A DNA stretch of 8,258 nucleotides, from contig JAJDDH010000261.1 of NCBI GenBank assembly GCA_029260415.1, positions 1 through 8,258 of the forward strand, written 5' to 3'. The DNA comes from Phycisphaerales bacterium. Its GTDB lineage: Bacteria; Planctomycetota; Phycisphaerae; Phycisphaerales; UBA1924. Shown here piece after piece: positions 6,324 through 8,258 of this stretch (positions are counted from its first letter, which is position 1; each line of letters starts with the position of its first letter). The translations under genes and the position numbers were made by a program. The notes under the pieces are model-generated. The model was not told the origin of the DNA. It saw nothing but the letters and a program-made list of their open reading frames with translations, and ran no database searches.

Positions 6324-8258
6324 GCCCGTCGTCGAGCGATGATCAATCACAGCGCGGGCCCGGGCACAGCCGTCCGGGTCCGTCTTCCCTGCGCCAGACC
6401 GGGCTGAGCGTGCGCTTCTGGGACCGGTTTGCGGGCATCACGATCGCCGGCGGCGGGCTGGCGGTGCTCGCGGCCATGCTCGGGATCTGCGTCTTCCTCG
6501 TCGCCAGCGCCGCGCCGCTGTTCCGTACGGGCGGGACAGTCTCCCAACTCCAGACCCCCAGCGCCCTCGGGCAGACCACGCCGCTGATCGTCCGCCTGGG
6601 CGTCCGCGAGCACTCGGCGGTCGTGGTCGATCACGACGGGCGGTTCCACGAGGTCTCGCTCAGCACGGGCGAGCGGCTCGCCTCGGTCGATCTGCGCACC
6701 GACGGGCTCGCTCCGAGCGCCGCGTCCTACGACGCGCAGGGCCAGTCGCTCACGCTCGCCTACCCCGACGGCACGGTCCGCTCCGCGGCGATCGATCAGC
6801 CAGACATCCTGCTCGACGCGGCGTTCGCGTTGCAGAACTGGCCGGCGCTCGCGGTTGGCGAGTCGGTCGCGCTCAACGAACGCCAGCGAGCGGAGATCGC
6901 CTCGTCGCTCCGCCTCCGCGACGCGCTCAGCGACCAGGCCCGCGTGGAGCGGACGGGCGACGACACGTGGTTTGTCGAGGATGTGCGCGTCGAGCTCTCG
7001 GCGCCCGCCAGGTTCCCGGATCTCGTCGGCGCGCCCGTGTTCATCCAGAACCTCCGCTCGTCCGCCAGGCTCTCGCGGATGGTGTGTCTCACGGACGCGG
7101 GGCGCCTGTTCTTTGCCGAGTCGAGGCGGGTCGTGCGTCTGGGAGGCGGATCGTCGAGCGAGCGGATCACCGCACGCGAGATCCCGCTGGGCGAGATCGC
7201 CAGCGACGCGATCGGCGCCTTTGTCACCAGCGACGGCGAGAGCCTCATGCTCGTCCACGCCGACGGCCTGCTCCGGCGCTTCGATTCCCGGGGCGGGGTC
7301 CGGAGCGAGATCCCCGAGATCGAGAGCGTCCGCCTGACCGGGGATGGCGCCAGCGTCACCTCGGTCGCGATGGCGCTCGGGGGCCTGAGCCTGCTCGTCG
7401 GCGATGACAGCGGGCGGGTCTCCGCCTGGACCATCGTCAACGACGCGGCGGGCGGGGCGTCCGACGGGCGGCGCATGAGCCGGGCCTCGAGTGTCCCGGT
7501 CGGGAACTCCCCGATCACCGCGATCGGGGTCGGCGAGCGTGACCGCACCATCGCGATCGGCGCCGCGGACGGCTCACTCGAACTCCGGAACATGACCAGC
7601 GGCAAGCGCGTCGCCCGCCTGCCCGCGACGGGCACGCCCGTCGTCAGCGCCGCGATCGCCCCGGCGCTGGACCGGGCGATCGCCATCGGCGCCGACGCCT
7701 CGCTGCGGACCGCCAACGTCGAGCCCGGGCACCCCCAGGCGGGCTGGACGGCCCTCTTCGGGCGCGTGCAGTACGAGGGCTACGACAAGCCCGAGTTCAT
7801 CTACCAGTCCACGGGCGCCCAGGGCGTCGAGTCCAAGCTGAGCCTGACGCCGCTGATCTGGGGCACGCTCAAGGCAACGATCGTTGCGATGCTCATCGCG
7901 GCGCCGATCGCGGTGCTGGGCGCCGTGTTCTCCAGCGAGTTCCTGCACCCGCGCGTGCGCCGGACGGTCAAGCCGACGGTCGAGCTGATGGCCAGCCTCC
8001 CCTCGGTCGTGCTCGGGTTTGTCGCCGCGGTCCTCGTGGCCCCGTACGTCCGGGACTGGTTACCAACGATTCTTGTCGCCTTCGGGGTGGTCCCGCTGGT
8101 GGTCATGGGCTGTGCGCACGCCTGGCGACTGGCCCCGCCCTCGTGGATGCGTCGCCTCACCAGCCTCCGCCTGCTGGCGATGATCGCGTGCGTGCTTTGC
8201 GTCAGCGTGCTCGTCTCGGCCCTTGTCGGGCCGGTGGTCGAGCGCACGTTCTTCGCGC
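6320..8258 (+). CDS. pstC: Phosphate ABC transporter permease PstC, long form, 3' end outside window
   Basis: Inner-membrane subunit of the phosphate importer; 646 codons are visible and the frame is open at the right edge. The chosen GTG start at 6320 overlaps the pstS stop (GTGA), implying coupling; an in-frame GTG at 6410 is the alternative and would remove a Ser/Pro/Arg-rich tail. Helix 1 is about residues 40-62. Residues about 63-505 form a large periplasmic domain with repeated D-G turns (H105-G107, P149-G151, D259-G261, D315-G316, D362-G365, D417-G418, D458) typical of WD40-like propellers. The permease core starts at SLTPLIWGTLKATIVAMLIA (508-527), then the conserved stretch KPTVELMASLPSVVLGFVA (551-569), a further helix (about 582-604) and another (about 616-638). 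Long PstC proteins with an extended periplasmic region between helix 1 and the core occur in Gammaproteobacteria and planctomycetes. The cytoplasmic coupling loop that contacts PstB lies beyond the window. Confidence 0.9.
   Translation, partial: MSPSSSDDQSQRGPGHSRPGPSSLRQTGLSVRFWDRFAGITIAGGGLAVLAAMLGICVFLVASAAPLFRTGGTVSQLQTPSALGQTTPLIVRLGVREHSAVVVDHDGRFHEVSLSTGERLASVDLRTDGLAPSAASYDAQGQSLTLAYPDGTVRSAAIDQPDILLDAAFALQNWPALAVGESVALNERQRAEIASSLRLRDALSDQARVERTGDDTWFVEDVRVELSAPARFPDLVGAPVFIQNLRSSARLSRMVCLTDAGRLFFAESRRVVRLGGGSSSERITAREIPLGEIASDAIGAFVTSDGESLMLVHADGLLRRFDSRGGVRSEIPEIESVRLTGDGASVTSVAMALGGLSLLVGDDSGRVSAWTIVNDAAGGASDGRRMSRASSVPVGNSPITAIGVGERDRTIAIGAADGSLELRNMTSGKRVARLPATGTPVVSAAIAPALDRAIAIGADASLRTANVEPGHPQAGWTALFGRVQYEGYDKPEFIYQSTGAQGVESKLSLTPLIWGTLKATIVAMLIAAPIAVLGAVFSSEFLHPRVRRTVKPTVELMASLPSVVLGFVAAVLVAPYVRDWLPTILVAFGVVPLVVMGCAHAWRLAPPSWMRRLTSLRLLAMIACVLCVSVLVSALVGPVVERTFFA
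6506..7834 (+). other. Predicted seven-bladed WD40-like propeller inside PstC
   Basis: Residues about 63-505 of the permease, predicted to be in the periplasm because they lie between helix 1 and the first core helix. About seven weak repeats are visible, each a strand, a D-G turn, another strand and often an aromatic or Arg-rich end: VVVDHDGRFHEVSL (101-114), LAYPDGTVRSA (146-156), LTDAGRLFFAE (257-267), VHADGLLRRFD (312-322), VGDDSGRVSAWTI (360-372), IGAADGSLELRN (413-424) and IGADASLRTANV (456-467). The repeats are diverged and lack the classic GH-WD dipeptides. The count of seven is by eye and the fold is inference. A role in contacting PstS or sensing envelope state is possible but not shown. 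Confidence 0.6.

Noticed and set aside
6339..6407. Small ATG-initiated open frame of 22 residues between pstS and the pstC core
   Set aside because: No ribosome site, Pro/Arg/Gly-rich product, and it overlaps the pstC N-terminal tail in another frame.
6347..7716. Minus-strand frames of about 300 codons opposite pstC
   Set aside because: The + strand carries a continuous frame from 6320 to the window end with membrane helices and PstC motifs; the minus frames are composition artefacts.
8060..8062. Single TTA Leu codon in pstC (residue 581), rare in such GC-rich DNA
   Set aside because: One rare codon is not evidence of regulation or transfer; the surrounding codon use matches the rest of the window.
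1..8258. CRISPR array, tRNA or rRNA gene, insertion sequence, or phage gene
   Set aside because: No regularly spaced short repeats with unique spacers, no cloverleaf-like or rRNA-like sequence, and no transposase or integrase motifs were seen; the window is filled by four coding sequences.

Overview
The window is a GC-rich (about two thirds G+C or more by eye), almost fully coding stretch with every gene on the + strand. The organism is probably a planctomycete, most likely Phycisphaerae or a relative. This is inferred from the high G+C, the oversized secretin with many N-terminal modules, GTG starts, and a PstC-type permease carrying a large periplasmic propeller. No ribosomal or other taxonomic marker is present, so the assignment is tentative.

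Left half (2-4741): one giant secretin gene, already open at the left edge. The visible part is 1579 codons: about 14 complete secretin N-type modules and the tail of a fifteenth, then a canonical secretin barrel domain with the family signature, then a charged C-terminal tail. Ordinary GspD proteins have an N0 domain plus three N modules, so the periplasmic part here is several times longer. The last 11 codons of the earliest visible module and the end of the module two units later share a 40-bp exact direct repeat (1-40 and 538-577), which suggests growth by duplication of two-module units. A lipoprotein gene (4738-5247) overlaps the secretin stop by four bases (GTGA) and is a candidate pilotin or secretin accessory factor; it carries a DxNxNGxxD loop that could bind calcium.

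A 107-base gap (5248-5354) follows. It holds an 11-bp-period direct repeat that resembles a PHO box, a short hairpin, and a strong Shine-Dalgarno sequence.

Right half (5355-8258): the start of a phosphate-uptake operon. It has pstS (periplasmic phosphate-binding protein) and, overlapping it by another GTGA, a long pstC-type permease that runs off the right edge. Between its first membrane helix and the permease core this pstC has about 440 residues resembling a seven-bladed WD40-like propeller. The rest of pstC, and probably pstA, pstB and phoU, should lie to the right.

The two halves are probably separate transcription units: an envelope secretion channel with its lipoprotein, and a high-affinity phosphate importer. 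Phosphate-regulated type II secretion is known elsewhere (for example Hxc in Pseudomonas), but a functional link here is speculative.
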